In this document: positions 1-9,193 of the stretch, piece by piece
Layout: every line of letters begins with the position of its first letter
Numbering within the stretch: position 1 is the first letter of the stretch
Assembly (NCBI GenBank): GCA_030428965.1
Contig: JAUIEE010000002.1
Span: 1-39,806, forward strand
Reading direction: 5' to 3'
Length of the DNA: 39,806 bases
DNA from: a bacterium
GTDB lineage: Bacteria; Planctomycetota; UBA1135; GCA-002686595
Notes under the pieces: generated by a model
What the model was told of the DNA's origin: nothing
Seen by the model: only the letters and a program-made list of their open reading frames with translations
Database searches by the model: none
Translations under genes and position numbers: made by a program

Positions 1-777
1 TGGCGGTTACGTGCGGCCTACCTGGCCGACGCAACCGCCATCGTCGACGTCATGCGCGCGCGGCTGAGCGAGGTGTTCGGGATCCTGCCCCGGGCGGACA
101 TGGAGGTACGCGCGGTGGAAGCCTACCGCGAGGCTTCCGCGGGCAAGGCCTTCTACAGCCCCGGTACGCCGGACGGGAGCCGCCCGGGCATCTACTACGC
201 GAACCTGTACGACATGCGCGACATGCCCCGCTACCAGATGGAGGCGCTGGCCTACCACGAGGGCATTCCGGGCCACCACATGCAGAACTCGATCGCCCGG
301 GAGCTCGAGGGCGTGCCCGCGTTCCGCAAGTTCGGCCGCTACACGGCCTACGGCGAAGGCTGGGGCCTCTACTCCGAGCTGCTCCCCAAGGAGATGGGCT
401 TCTACACCGATCCCTACTCGGACTTCGGGCGCCTGGCGATGGAGCTGTGGCGCGCCTCTCGGCTCGTAGTCGATACCGGCATCCACGCCCAGCAGTGGAC
501 CCGCGACCAGGCCATCGCCTACCTGATGACGAACACGCCCAACCCCGAGGGGGACTGCCGCAAGGCGATCGAGCGCTACATCGTCATGCCCGGACAGGCC
601 ACGGCCTACAAGATCGGGATGCTCGAGATCCTGCGCCTGCGGGAGCGCGCCCGGGCCCAGCTCGGGGAGGACTTCAGCCTGCGCGGGTTCCACGACACGC
701 TCCTGGGAAGCGGCCCCTTGCCGCTCGAGATCCTGGCCGAGGAGATCGCGGCCTGGGTAGCGGGGAGCCAGGGCTGA
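1..777 (+). CDS. DUF885-family (putative metallopeptidase-like) protein, C-terminal part, truncated by window edge
   Basis: Frame 1 is open from base 1; contains AYHEGIPGHHMQ (HExxH-like), YTAYGEGWGLYSE and the conserved DUF885 C-terminal pattern 'GQATAYKIGMLEILRLRERA'. Confidence 0.9.
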   Translation, partial: WRLRAAYLADATAIVDVMRARLSEVFGILPRADMEVRAVEAYREASAGKAFYSPGTPDGSRPGIYYANLYDMRDMPRYQMEALAYHEGIPGHHMQNSIARELEGVPAFRKFGRYTAYGEGWGLYSELLPKEMGFYTDPYSDFGRLAMELWRASRLVVDTGIHAQQWTRDQAIAYLMTNTPNPEGDCRKAIERYIVMPGQATAYKIGMLEILRLRERARAQLGEDFSLRGFHDTLLGSGPLPLEILAEEIAAWVAGSQG

Positions 778-842
778 TCTCCACATGGACGGGCTTTCGC
801 CCGGGGCGTTACCCTGGGTGCCCAACCCGAGGGAGGATCCCA

Positions 843-1579
843 TGCAGAACCCCAGCCACTTCGTCTGGCACGACCTGAGTACGACCGACGTGGAAGACTC
901 CAAGCGCTTCTACGGCGAGCTGTTCGGATGGAAGTTCGAGTCCAGCGAGAACGACCCCTATCACCACATCGTGGCCGGCGACCAGATGATCGGCGGCCTC
1001 CGGCGCAAGGAAGCCAACGAGCCCGGGCCTGCGAGCTGGCTGGGCTACGTGCTGGTCGATGAGGTCGCTGCCGCGGTCGAGAGAGCGACCGCGGCCGGAG
1101 GTCAGGTCTACGTGCCCGCCACGACGATGGACGGCGTCGGAACCTTCGCCGTCGTCGCCGATCCGACCGGCGGCGTGATCGCCCCCTGGAAGAGTGCGCG
1201 CGCCGAGGAGAACCAGACCAAGCCGATCTCCCCCGCCGAACACACTTTCTGCTGGGACGAACTGCTGACGAAGGACCCCGAAGCGGCCACCGGCTTCTAC
1301 GGCCAGGTCTTCGGCTGGGGCAAGGAGACTCAGAACATGGGCGAGATGGGCGATTACACGCTGCTGACTCGCCCCGGCATCCCCAACCCGATGCGCCCGG
1401 GACAGGATGCCTGGGCCGGTGGCCTCTTGAAGGCTCCGCCCCAGGTGCCGTACTCGTTCTGGCTGGCCTACGTGAAGGTCGCGGACGCTGACGACGCCGC
1501 CGATCGAGCGCGTCGGCTGGGAGCCAAGATCGCCGTCCCCCCCCCGACATCCCCGAGGTGGGCCGCTTCTCTTCCTTAA
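843..1579 (+). CDS. Two-domain VOC/glyoxalase-like protein; C-terminus disrupted by an apparent frameshift at a C9 tract (intact frame would end at 1629)
   Basis: MQNPSHFVWHDLSTTDVEDSKRFYGELFGW... repeated as HTFCWDELLTKDPEAATGFYGQVFGW; the other frame after the C tract continues DIPEVGRFSSLTDPQNAVLAVIADPKG*, the usual VOC ending. Confidence 0.85.
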
Positions 1580-1726
1580 CCGATCCCCAGAACGCCGTCC
1601 TGGCCGTCATCGCGGATCCGAAGGGCTGACGCTTCACGAGTCCATCTCCTTCCGCCTGTGCATCGACTGTCAATCCACTAGGATCCGGCACGCTTCGTTG
1701 CCCCCACTCACCACCAAAGCAAGCCC

Positions 1727-2200
1727 ATGAAATCGCGGTTCGTCCTCAGTCTGACCCTTGCTCTTTTCCTTGCAGCCTGCAGCGGATCGACCGATGCCTC
1801 GGAGAACGGCGCCGAGGGCGGCCCGAGCGCGAGCCCGAAGGGGACCTCGAGCTCGATCCTGAGTCCGGAGGAAGTTCCGGAGGACGAGGAAGGACTGAAA
1901 GAGGCCTACAGCGATCTGTTCGCCCAGATCGTCGAGACGATGGAAGGCATCGAGACGAAGACCGACCTGGACAAGGGCCTGAGCCACATCTCCAAGATGG
2001 GCCCGACGTTCCAGAAGATCATGGACCGCAGCGAGGAGCTCGGTTTCTCGGTGGACGAGGGTGCCTTTGGCGAGAAGGTCTCCGCCCTGGCCGACCGGAT
2101 GCAGACCGCGATGAAGGGGGTCGTGCAGAAGTTCCCGACCGAAGCCATGCGCATCATGAACGCCATGACCGACGTGACCGGCGGCGTCGGAGGGCGCTGA
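1727..2200 (+). CDS. Hypothetical lipoprotein
   Basis: Signal peptide with lipobox MKSRFVLSLTLALFLAAC|SGS; no recognised domain. Confidence 0.75.
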   Translation: MKSRFVLSLTLALFLAACSGSTDASENGAEGGPSASPKGTSSSILSPEEVPEDEEGLKEAYSDLFAQIVETMEGIETKTDLDKGLSHISKMGPTFQKIMDRSEELGFSVDEGAFGEKVSALADRMQTAMKGVVQKFPTEAMRIMNAMTDVTGGVGGR

Positions 2201-2381
2201 GTCCCGGAGCGGTACGGGAGGCGGCCGTCTGGTTCCAGCCCGTCCCAGGCATAGTTCCAACGGACGAGCTCCACGCGACCTGGCTCCATGGCCGCGGGCG
2301 TCCGACCGCGGGCTCACCGACTCGCTCGGTGATGCGCTCGAATCCCACTGGCAAGATTGAGAGCAGCTCTCCGCCCCTCCC

Positions 2382-5111
2382 ATGGACGCCCCCCACAACA
2401 ACCCCGATCGCATCGGCGACTACCGCATTCGCCGCAAGCTCGGCGAAGGGGGCATGGGAGCCGTCTTCGAGGCCGAGCAGGACAATCCCCGTCGAACCGT
2501 CGCCCTGAAGGTCGTCACAGGCGGCGTGCAGTCGGAGGAGATGCGGCGACGCTTCGAGCAGGAGGCCCAGGTTCTCGGACACCTGCAGCACGTCGCCATC
2601 GCCCACGTCTACGAAGCGGGCATCGCCGGCGCGGGAATCCAGGCCCAGCCGTTCTTCGCCATGGAGCTCATCCGCGGCGAAACGCTTCCGTCCCACGCGA
2701 GCCGACACGGCCTGGACGCGCGTGAACGCCTGGAGCTGATCGCCCGGATCTGCGACGGGATCGAACACGCCCACGGCCGGGGAGTGATTCACCGGGACCT
2801 GAAACCGGACAACATCCTCGTCGACCAGGAAGGCCAGCCCAAGATCCTCGACTTCGGGATCGCCCGCGTGACCGAGGCCGACATCCGAACCGCGACCCTG
2901 CGCACGGACGTCGGTCAGATCATGGGCACGGTGCCCTACATGAGTCCCGAGCAGGCCCTGGGAGATCCCGCGGGGATCGGTCCCGAGAGCGACGTCTATT
3001 CGCTGGGAGTGGTCGCCTACGAGCTACTCACGGGCAAGCTGCCCTACCCCTCCGACCACGGCAACGTCCTGGAGGCCCTGCGCATCGTGCGCGAGGAGGA
3101 GGCTCGGCCCGCGAGCTCGGTCGACCGCTCCTTGAGCGGCGACATCGAGACCATGCTGGCCAAGGCTCTGGAGAAGAACGTGGAGCGGCGTTACCGCTCG
3201 GCGTCCGCCTTCGGAGCGGACATCCGGCGCTTCCTCGCCAACGAGCCCATCCTGGCGCGCCCCCAGAGCACCTTCTATCAGCTCTCGAAGTTCGCGCGCC
3301 GCAACCGAGCCCTCGTCAGCGGAATGGCGGCTGTCTTCCTGGCTTTGATCCTCGGCTTGATCGGCACCGCGGTCGGCTTCATCGAGGCGCGCGCCGAGAC
3401 GAAACGAGCCAACCAGGTGTCGCGCTTTCTGCAGGACATCCTGGCGGGAGTCAACCCGGCCATTGCCCAGGGACAGGACACGACGCTGTTGAAGGCGATC
3501 CTCGACCGAACAGCGGCACGCATCGAGCACGAGCTGGCGGGCGCCCCCCGGGCCGAGGCGGAGATCCGCAGCGCCATGGCCAACTCGTACTACGGCATTG
3601 GCGCCTTCCAGGAGTCCCACGATCACGCCGTCGCCGCGCTCGCCCTCCTGCAGGAGTCCGCTGCCGACGACGAGGCGTCGCTGTTCGATCTGCGGCGCCG
3701 GGTCGCGGTCGCGTTGAGCGGGCTCGAGCGCTATGCAGAGGCCGAGAGCGCCCTGATCGAATTGAAGGCGGACGTCGCCGAGGTCTTCGGCCCCGCACAC
3801 GCGAGGACGGACGAAGTGGCCGGGGAGCTGGCCACGATGCACCTCGAGCTGGCGGACTACGCGCTCGCCGCGCAGGAGCTCGAGCCGCTCGTCGCCCGCC
3901 GACGGGCCCGGGGCGAGAGCGGCGACGACTACTTCATGGACCTCAACCGTCTCGGCGTGAGCTACCTCTACCTGCACCGCATCGACGAGGCCCAAGAGCT
4001 CCTGGAAGAGTCCCATGCGGGGTGGCGCCGAGACTACGGCGACGCCCACCCCGAAACGTTCAAGGCGGCCAACAACCTGGCCGCCACCTACGCCGCCCGC
4101 AGCGACTTCGAAAAGGCCGAGGAGCTCTATCGCGACAGCCTGGCCCGGGCCGTCCGTGTGCTCGGAGAGGACCACGTGTCCACGGTCGCCACGCGCATGC
4201 AGCTGGCGACCTGCCTGCGGGACCAAGGACGGGACCAGGAGGTGGTCGAGGTCCTGCTGCCCTCCGTCGAGTTCGCCCACCCCGACAGCGACATGGCTCT
4301 CGACGCACGCAGCAGCCTGGCCAAGGCCTACGATCGACTCGGACGCCCCCGTGAGGCCCTGGGCTTGCTCGAAGACGTCTACGCAACCCGCCTGCGCCTC
4401 TCCGGCCCCGAGAACCTGCGCACGCTCACGAGTCAGAAAGACCTGGCCAGGCTCCTGGTCCATGGATCGGAGAAAGAGCGTGGCTTCGAGCTGTACGAAC
4501 AGGCGGTCGAGGGAGTACGCCGCATCCAGGGGGACGACGATCGCCTCTCCCTGGTCTTCATGAACGACCTGGCGGTGGCTTACCAGTCGAGCGGTCGCTT
4601 CGACGAGGCGGAAGCCCTGACCGAGTCCGTGCTCGAGTCGCGCCGGCGCGTGCTGGGCGATCGGGACCGCTCCACCCTGCAAAGCGTCTACACCCTGGCC
4701 GTCATCTACATCAAGACCGGCCGCGTCCCCCAGGGGCTGGCCCTCTACGGGGAGGTCATGGACGGCTGGGCCGCCATCCACGGAGACCAGGATCGCCTGC
4801 TCGGGGAAATGGCCTCACGCTTGCGAGCCGAAGCGCAACAAGGAACGAACCTCGGAGCGTTCGAACCGGGACTGCGCGCCCTGGTGGCCTACGACCGCCG
4901 CGTGCTCGCCTCCGACGATCCGCAGCTCGGCATCGACCTCGCCTCCCACACCGTCGCGCTCCACGAACTCGACCGCGAGGACGAGGCCCTGGAGCTGCGC
5001 GACGAGGCCGAGGAGATCCTGATGCGCGTACTGGACAACCCGGACACCCCCGATGGAACCCTGGAAGCCGTGGACGCGGCCTGGGAGAGGATGGAAGCAA
5101 GCTGGCAGTGA
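2382..5111 (+). CDS. Membrane Ser/Thr protein kinase with C-terminal TPR region
   Basis: GEGGMGAVFEAE, VALKVV, HRDLKPDNIL, DFGIAR, MSPEQ, DVYSLGVVAYELLTG; TM segment ALVSGMAAVFLALILGLIGTAVGF followed by TPR-like repeats (AANNLAATYAARSDFEKAEELYRDSLA). Confidence 0.95.
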   Translation: MDAPHNNPDRIGDYRIRRKLGEGGMGAVFEAEQDNPRRTVALKVVTGGVQSEEMRRRFEQEAQVLGHLQHVAIAHVYEAGIAGAGIQAQPFFAMELIRGETLPSHASRHGLDARERLELIARICDGIEHAHGRGVIHRDLKPDNILVDQEGQPKILDFGIARVTEADIRTATLRTDVGQIMGTVPYMSPEQALGDPAGIGPESDVYSLGVVAYELLTGKLPYPSDHGNVLEALRIVREEEARPASSVDRSLSGDIETMLAKALEKNVERRYRSASAFGADIRRFLANEPILARPQSTFYQLSKFARRNRALVSGMAAVFLALILGLIGTAVGFIEARAETKRANQVSRFLQDILAGVNPAIAQGQDTTLLKAILDRTAARIEHELAGAPRAEAEIRSAMANSYYGIGAFQESHDHAVAALALLQESAADDEASLFDLRRRVAVALSGLERYAEAESALIELKADVAEVFGPAHARTDEVAGELATMHLELADYALAAQELEPLVARRRARGESGDDYFMDLNRLGVSYLYLHRIDEAQELLEESHAGWRRDYGDAHPETFKAANNLAATYAARSDFEKAEELYRDSLARAVRVLGEDHVSTVATRMQLATCLRDQGRDQEVVEVLLPSVEFAHPDSDMALDARSSLAKAYDRLGRPREALGLLEDVYATRLRLSGPENLRTLTSQKDLARLLVHGSEKERGFELYEQAVEGVRRIQGDDDRLSLVFMNDLAVAYQSSGRFDEAEALTESVLESRRRVLGDRDRSTLQSVYTLAVIYIKTGRVPQGLALYGEVMDGWAAIHGDQDRLLGEMASRLRAEAQQGTNLGAFEPGLRALVAYDRRVLASDDPQLGIDLASHTVALHELDREDEALELRDEAEEILMRVLDNPDTPDGTLEAVDAAWERMEASWQ

Positions 5112-6067
5112 TACGGAAGGCCTTCGCACCTGTCCGCCTCCTGCGAGTCGGCTCCGGCATGCTGTTGCTCGTCCCGCTCGTCGGCGCCTTGCACCCGACC
5201 CTCGATCTGGTCTCGCACTTCCCGCTGCAGTGCCTCGTGGCAGCCGTTCTCTTGCTGCCGCTCGCTCGCTGGGGGCCGGCCGCCAGCCGCTGGTCTCTCT
5301 GGACCCTGGCCCTGGCCCTCGTGGTCCACGCGGCAACGCTCGCACCTTACGTGGTCCCGACGCGCGCACCCGAGACGGGCCCAGGTCAGGCCCTGCGGAT
5401 CCTGGCCTGGAACGTCTGGAAGCGAAACACCGCAGGCATGCAGATCAGGCAGCTCATCGTGGACACGTCCCCCGACCTGGCCTTCCTGCAGGAGAGCTCT
5501 CCCCGGCTTCGCAGCAGCCTGGGGGAGATCGATGGCTACGGGCGACATACCCTGGGCGAGTACGTGCTCCTGGTTGCGGATCGACTGGAATCCGCCGAAG
5601 TCCATTCCGTCGCCCTGGGCCGAGGCCGAGCCCTGGTGACCACGGTCGGCGCAGGACACGCACGGCTCTCGATTCTCGGATGCCATCTGCCGCCGCCCTT
5701 GCCTCGCTACGCAGACCTCCGACGGGAGCAACTGGAAGCCCTCGCGCAATGGGCCCGTACGCAAAGCGGAGCCGTGGCCGTGATCGGCGATCTCAACACG
5801 AGCCCGTTCAGCCACGAGTTCGGGCGCCTCCTCTCAAACTCGGGCCTAGAAGAGTCGGGCGTGGGCTTCGGTTACCAGGGCACGTGGCCGTTCCACAACG
5901 GACTTCTGTCTCTCCTGCGCATTCCCCTGGACCATGGTCTGTCGAGCCCGGGCCTGCGCACGTTGTCCCGCGAAACGCTGGCAGCCGGCCCATCGAACCA
6001 CAGGCCGCTCCTCTGGACGCTCGAGGCGCCCTCCGCTCTCTCCCCCGAAGTCGACCTTCCGCGCTGA
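5108..6067 (+). CDS. Endonuclease/exonuclease/phosphatase (EEP) superfamily protein with N-terminal TM helices
   Basis: RILAWNVWKRN, DLAFLQESSP, VIGDLNTSPFS, SNHRPLLW motifs; hydrophobic N-terminus; GTG start overlaps the upstream kinase stop (GTGA). Confidence 0.85.
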   Translation: MIRKAFAPVRLLRVGSGMLLLVPLVGALHPTLDLVSHFPLQCLVAAVLLLPLARWGPAASRWSLWTLALALVVHAATLAPYVVPTRAPETGPGQALRILAWNVWKRNTAGMQIRQLIVDTSPDLAFLQESSPRLRSSLGEIDGYGRHTLGEYVLLVADRLESAEVHSVALGRGRALVTTVGAGHARLSILGCHLPPPLPRYADLRREQLEALAQWARTQSGAVAVIGDLNTSPFSHEFGRLLSNSGLEESGVGFGYQGTWPFHNGLLSLLRIPLDHGLSSPGLRTLSRETLAAGPSNHRPLLWTLEAPSALSPEVDLPR

Positions 6068-6222
6068 ACGACAGGGGGACCTCCGGGCCGCGAAGGGGAG
6101 CGCAGGCCGCCCTTCGGAGGCGGGAGTCCCCAGGCCGTTTCGCTCCTGGCCGATCCCGCCTACACTTGGCCCTCTCCCCTCCCCTCGCTCCACTCCACCC
6201 CGAACCAGGGATCCTCCTAGCC

Positions 6223-7695
6223 ATGAAGTACGGCAAGTGCTTGTTGAGTCTGTTCCCCCTGGCCGCGCTGGCCACGTCGGTCGAAGCCCAGCTGCAGGAC
6301 GTCGGCCCCATCCGCTACCCCGCGGCTCAGGATCGAGCCATCCTGGGAACGACTGCCTACATGGACGGGCGCCTGATCGTGCGCTTCGAAGGCACGGCGG
6401 GACTCGACGCGGCCCGGGCGGTCTTTCCCGCCAACCTGATGGTCGAGAAGCCCCTGGTGGCCGCGGCGGACCTGTACCTGGTTCGCATCCTGGACCTGAC
6501 GCCGGCGGCCGACGTGATTCGGGCCGTCTCGGTCCTGCCCGGCGTGCGCTACGCCGCCGTGGACCACGTGGTCAGCGAGCGTCAGTCCTTTCCGAACGAC
6601 TCGAGCTTCGGCACCCAGTGGGACAAGCACAACACGGGCCAGAGCGGCGGAACCGTGGATGCCGACATCGACGCCCCCGAGGCCTGGGACCTCGGCACCG
6701 GAAGCAGCGACTTCGCGGTGGCCGTGATCGACAACGGCTTCCAGGTGAACCACCCGGACCTGATCGACAACATCTACGTCAACGCGGCCGAGGACAGCGG
6801 CACGCCGGGCGTGGACGACGACGGCAACGGCTACGTCGACGACGTCAACGGCTGGAACGCCTACAGCAACAACGGATCGATCCCGACCTCGAGCCACGGC
6901 ACCCACGTGTCCGGCATCGTCGGCGCCAAGGGCAACAACGGTATCGGGGTCGCGGGCGTCAACTGGGACGTGACCATCGTCCCCATCGCCGGATCGAGCA
7001 GCGTCACCTCCACGGTACTGGCCGCCTACGGCTACGCCTGCGACCAGAAGTCCCTGTGGATCTCGAGCGGCGGAACCCAGGGCGTCAACGTCGTCTCCAC
7101 CAACTCGAGCTTCGGGATCGACTTCGCCAACTGCCAGAGCTCGCCCTACACCGCCTGGGACGACTCCTACGACGTGATGGGCGCCCTGGGGATCCTCTCG
7201 GCGGCCGCGACGGCCAACAACAACGTGGACGTCGACTCGGTCGGCGACGTTCCGACCGGCTGCAGCAGCGACTACCTGATCGCGGTCACGAACACGACCC
7301 GCACGGACGCCAAGGCCTTCGCGGGCTTCGGAGCCACCACGATCGACATCGGCGCCCCCGGCTCCAGCGTGCTCAGCACCCTGCCCGGCAGCACCTACGG
7401 CACGCTCACCGGAACCTCGATGGCCACGCCCCAGATCGCCGGCACCGTCGCCTTCTTGCACAGCGTCGCCAGCCCCGCCCTCGCCGACCTGCGCAACACG
7501 GACCACGCCGCGGCGGCCCTGGTCATCCGCGACCTCCTGTTCGACAACGCCGACCCCATCGCGGCCCTGGCCGGCATCACGGTCACCGGCGCGCGCTTGA
7601 ACCTGCACGCCGCCGCCCAGGCCGCCTCGGAGTACGGGGACACCCCCAAGCTCTACGTCGACGTCCCGCCCAACGGCATGCCCCTCAGCCGCTAG
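6223..7695 (+). CDS. S8 family (subtilisin-like) secreted serine peptidase
   Basis: Signal peptide MKYGKCLLSLFPLAALATSVEA; Asp motif VAVIDNGFQVNHPDL, His motif SSHGTHVSGIVGA, Ser motif GTSMATPQIAG. Confidence 0.95.
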   Translation: MKYGKCLLSLFPLAALATSVEAQLQDVGPIRYPAAQDRAILGTTAYMDGRLIVRFEGTAGLDAARAVFPANLMVEKPLVAAADLYLVRILDLTPAADVIRAVSVLPGVRYAAVDHVVSERQSFPNDSSFGTQWDKHNTGQSGGTVDADIDAPEAWDLGTGSSDFAVAVIDNGFQVNHPDLIDNIYVNAAEDSGTPGVDDDGNGYVDDVNGWNAYSNNGSIPTSSHGTHVSGIVGAKGNNGIGVAGVNWDVTIVPIAGSSSVTSTVLAAYGYACDQKSLWISSGGTQGVNVVSTNSSFGIDFANCQSSPYTAWDDSYDVMGALGILSAAATANNNVDVDSVGDVPTGCSSDYLIAVTNTTRTDAKAFAGFGATTIDIGAPGSSVLSTLPGSTYGTLTGTSMATPQIAGTVAFLHSVASPALADLRNTDHAAAALVIRDLLFDNADPIAALAGITVTGARLNLHAAAQAASEYGDTPKLYVDVPPNGMPLSR

Positions 7696-7817
7696 TTCGA
7701 ACCTCTTCCGGGGTCGCCTCACGAATGGGGCGGCCTCGGGATCGGCGGGCCGCGCCGGTTTTCTCCCGAATCGCGCAACCTGCCAGGGGACCCGGGGCTT
7801 CTACTTCGCGAACGCCC

Positions 7818-8405
7818 TTGGAACTCTCCTTCGCCTCCAGGGAGCCGCGCCCCGACGCGGCCTCCGACACGTCCTCTCGTGAGGAGGAGGCTCGGCTCGT
7901 GGAGTTGGCGCAGCAGGATGCCCGGGCGTTCGGCGCTTTGTATCGACGGCACCACCCCACCATCGCCCGCTACGTGCACCGCCGCATCGCGGATCCGGAA
8001 GCCGCCCGCGACGTCGTCTCGGAGACCTTTCTCCTGGCGCTGAAGAAGCTGGACGCGTACCGGCACCGGGGCCTTCCGTTCCGCTCCTGGCTCTACCGCC
8101 TGGCCACGACCAGCATCCACCGCCACCTGCGCCGGGCGCGCACCTTCGAACCTCTGGACGAGCCGGCCGAACGTGCCGGGCCACGGCATGCGAACGAGCG
8201 AAGGGAAGTCATCCAGACCGCCCTGGCTCGCCTGGCCCCCCGCTACCAGAGCGCGCTCAGCCTGCACTACCTCGAAGGACTGTCCGTCGAGGAGGTGAGT
8301 CGGGTGCTCGGCTGCCGCCCGGGCACGATCAAGGCACGTCTTTCCCGCGGGCGCGAGAAGCTGCGTCCGCTGCTCGAACCTCTCGCCCAGGAGTACGGGA
8401 CGTGA
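7818..8405 (+). CDS. ECF-type RNA polymerase sigma factor (start uncertain: TTG 7818 or GTG 7899)
   Basis: Sigma2: AFGALYRRHHPTIARYVHRRIADPEAARDVVSETFLLALKKLDAYR, FRSWLYRLATTSIHRHLRR; sigma4: LAPRYQSALSLHYLEGLSVEEVSRVLGCRPGTIKARLSRGREKLRPLL. Confidence 0.9.
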   Translation: MELSFASREPRPDAASDTSSREEEARLVELAQQDARAFGALYRRHHPTIARYVHRRIADPEAARDVVSETFLLALKKLDAYRHRGLPFRSWLYRLATTSIHRHLRRARTFEPLDEPAERAGPRHANERREVIQTALARLAPRYQSALSLHYLEGLSVEEVSRVLGCRPGTIKARLSRGREKLRPLLEPLAQEYGT

Positions 8406-9181
8406 AGCCGGACGAAGACCTCGTGCTGTCCGCCCTGGAGGACCTGCGGGACTCGACGCCCGAAGCCGAAGCGGACCCGGAGCTGGAGGCGCGGCTCCTG
8501 GAACTGGCTCGCGCACGCGGCCACGGACGTCGCAAGCCGGGCCGCTGGATCGTTCCCGGCCTGGCCGTCGTCGCGCTGTCGGGCGCGGCCTTCGCCGGCT
8601 GGGGCTGGATTCAGCGCTGGTGGTTCGAGGTCGAGGTCGACGGGCATTCCCTGCAGGGCTCGCTTGCCCCGGGAGAGAGCCGCACGTTCACGCTCGACGC
8701 CGAGGACGGCGGCACGATCACGGTCCAGGTCCGGAGCTACCCCGACCCGGACGAAGGCGCACGCATCGATCTCGTGCGCCGAGGCCCGGACGGAGTGGAC
8801 CACGAAGTGCTGGAGGAGAGCTCGATCCCTCCCGTCCTCCACCCCCCCGAGCGCGTGGCAGGTCGCGCTCCACTCCACCGGGGAACTGGGTACGAGCTGT
8901 TCCTGATCCCTGTCGGGGTGCAGGAGACCTGCTTGGCTCTGCGGCGAGGGGATCGGGCGGAGCTCGTCGAGCTCGAGCGCTTCCTGGCCGAGGACCTCGC
9001 CTCGGGGGCCGTGATCGACATCCGCGAGAAGGCCCGGGGCCGGGTGACCTTCTGCTTGACCACGCCCCGAGGGGGTGACCTCGAGGTCGACTTCTTCACG
9101 CTGGAAGATCCTGAAGGCAACGAGTCCGAATCCACCTCGGCCACCGGCACCCTTCGCCTGGGCCGAGAAACCCGCGACTGA
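8402..9181 (+). CDS. Single-TM protein, possible anti-sigma-like partner of the upstream ECF sigma
   Basis: GTG start overlaps sigma stop (GTGA); short cytosolic N-terminus, TM WIVPGLAVVALSGAAFAGWGWI, then an extracytoplasmic beta-rich domain. Function is inferred from position. Confidence 0.6.
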   Translation: MKPDEDLVLSALEDLRDSTPEAEADPELEARLLELARARGHGRRKPGRWIVPGLAVVALSGAAFAGWGWIQRWWFEVEVDGHSLQGSLAPGESRTFTLDAEDGGTITVQVRSYPDPDEGARIDLVRRGPDGVDHEVLEESSIPPVLHPPERVAGRAPLHRGTGYELFLIPVGVQETCLALRRGDRAELVELERFLAEDLASGAVIDIREKARGRVTFCLTTPRGGDLEVDFFTLEDPEGNESESTSATGTLRLGRETRD

Positions 9182-9193
9182 TCCACGACGACC

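Noticed and set aside
5934-8405. 823-aa ORF read as one protein
   Set aside because: Only the part from about 7818 is coding (ECF sigma); the upstream part is an R/G/H-rich shadow frame of the subtilase.
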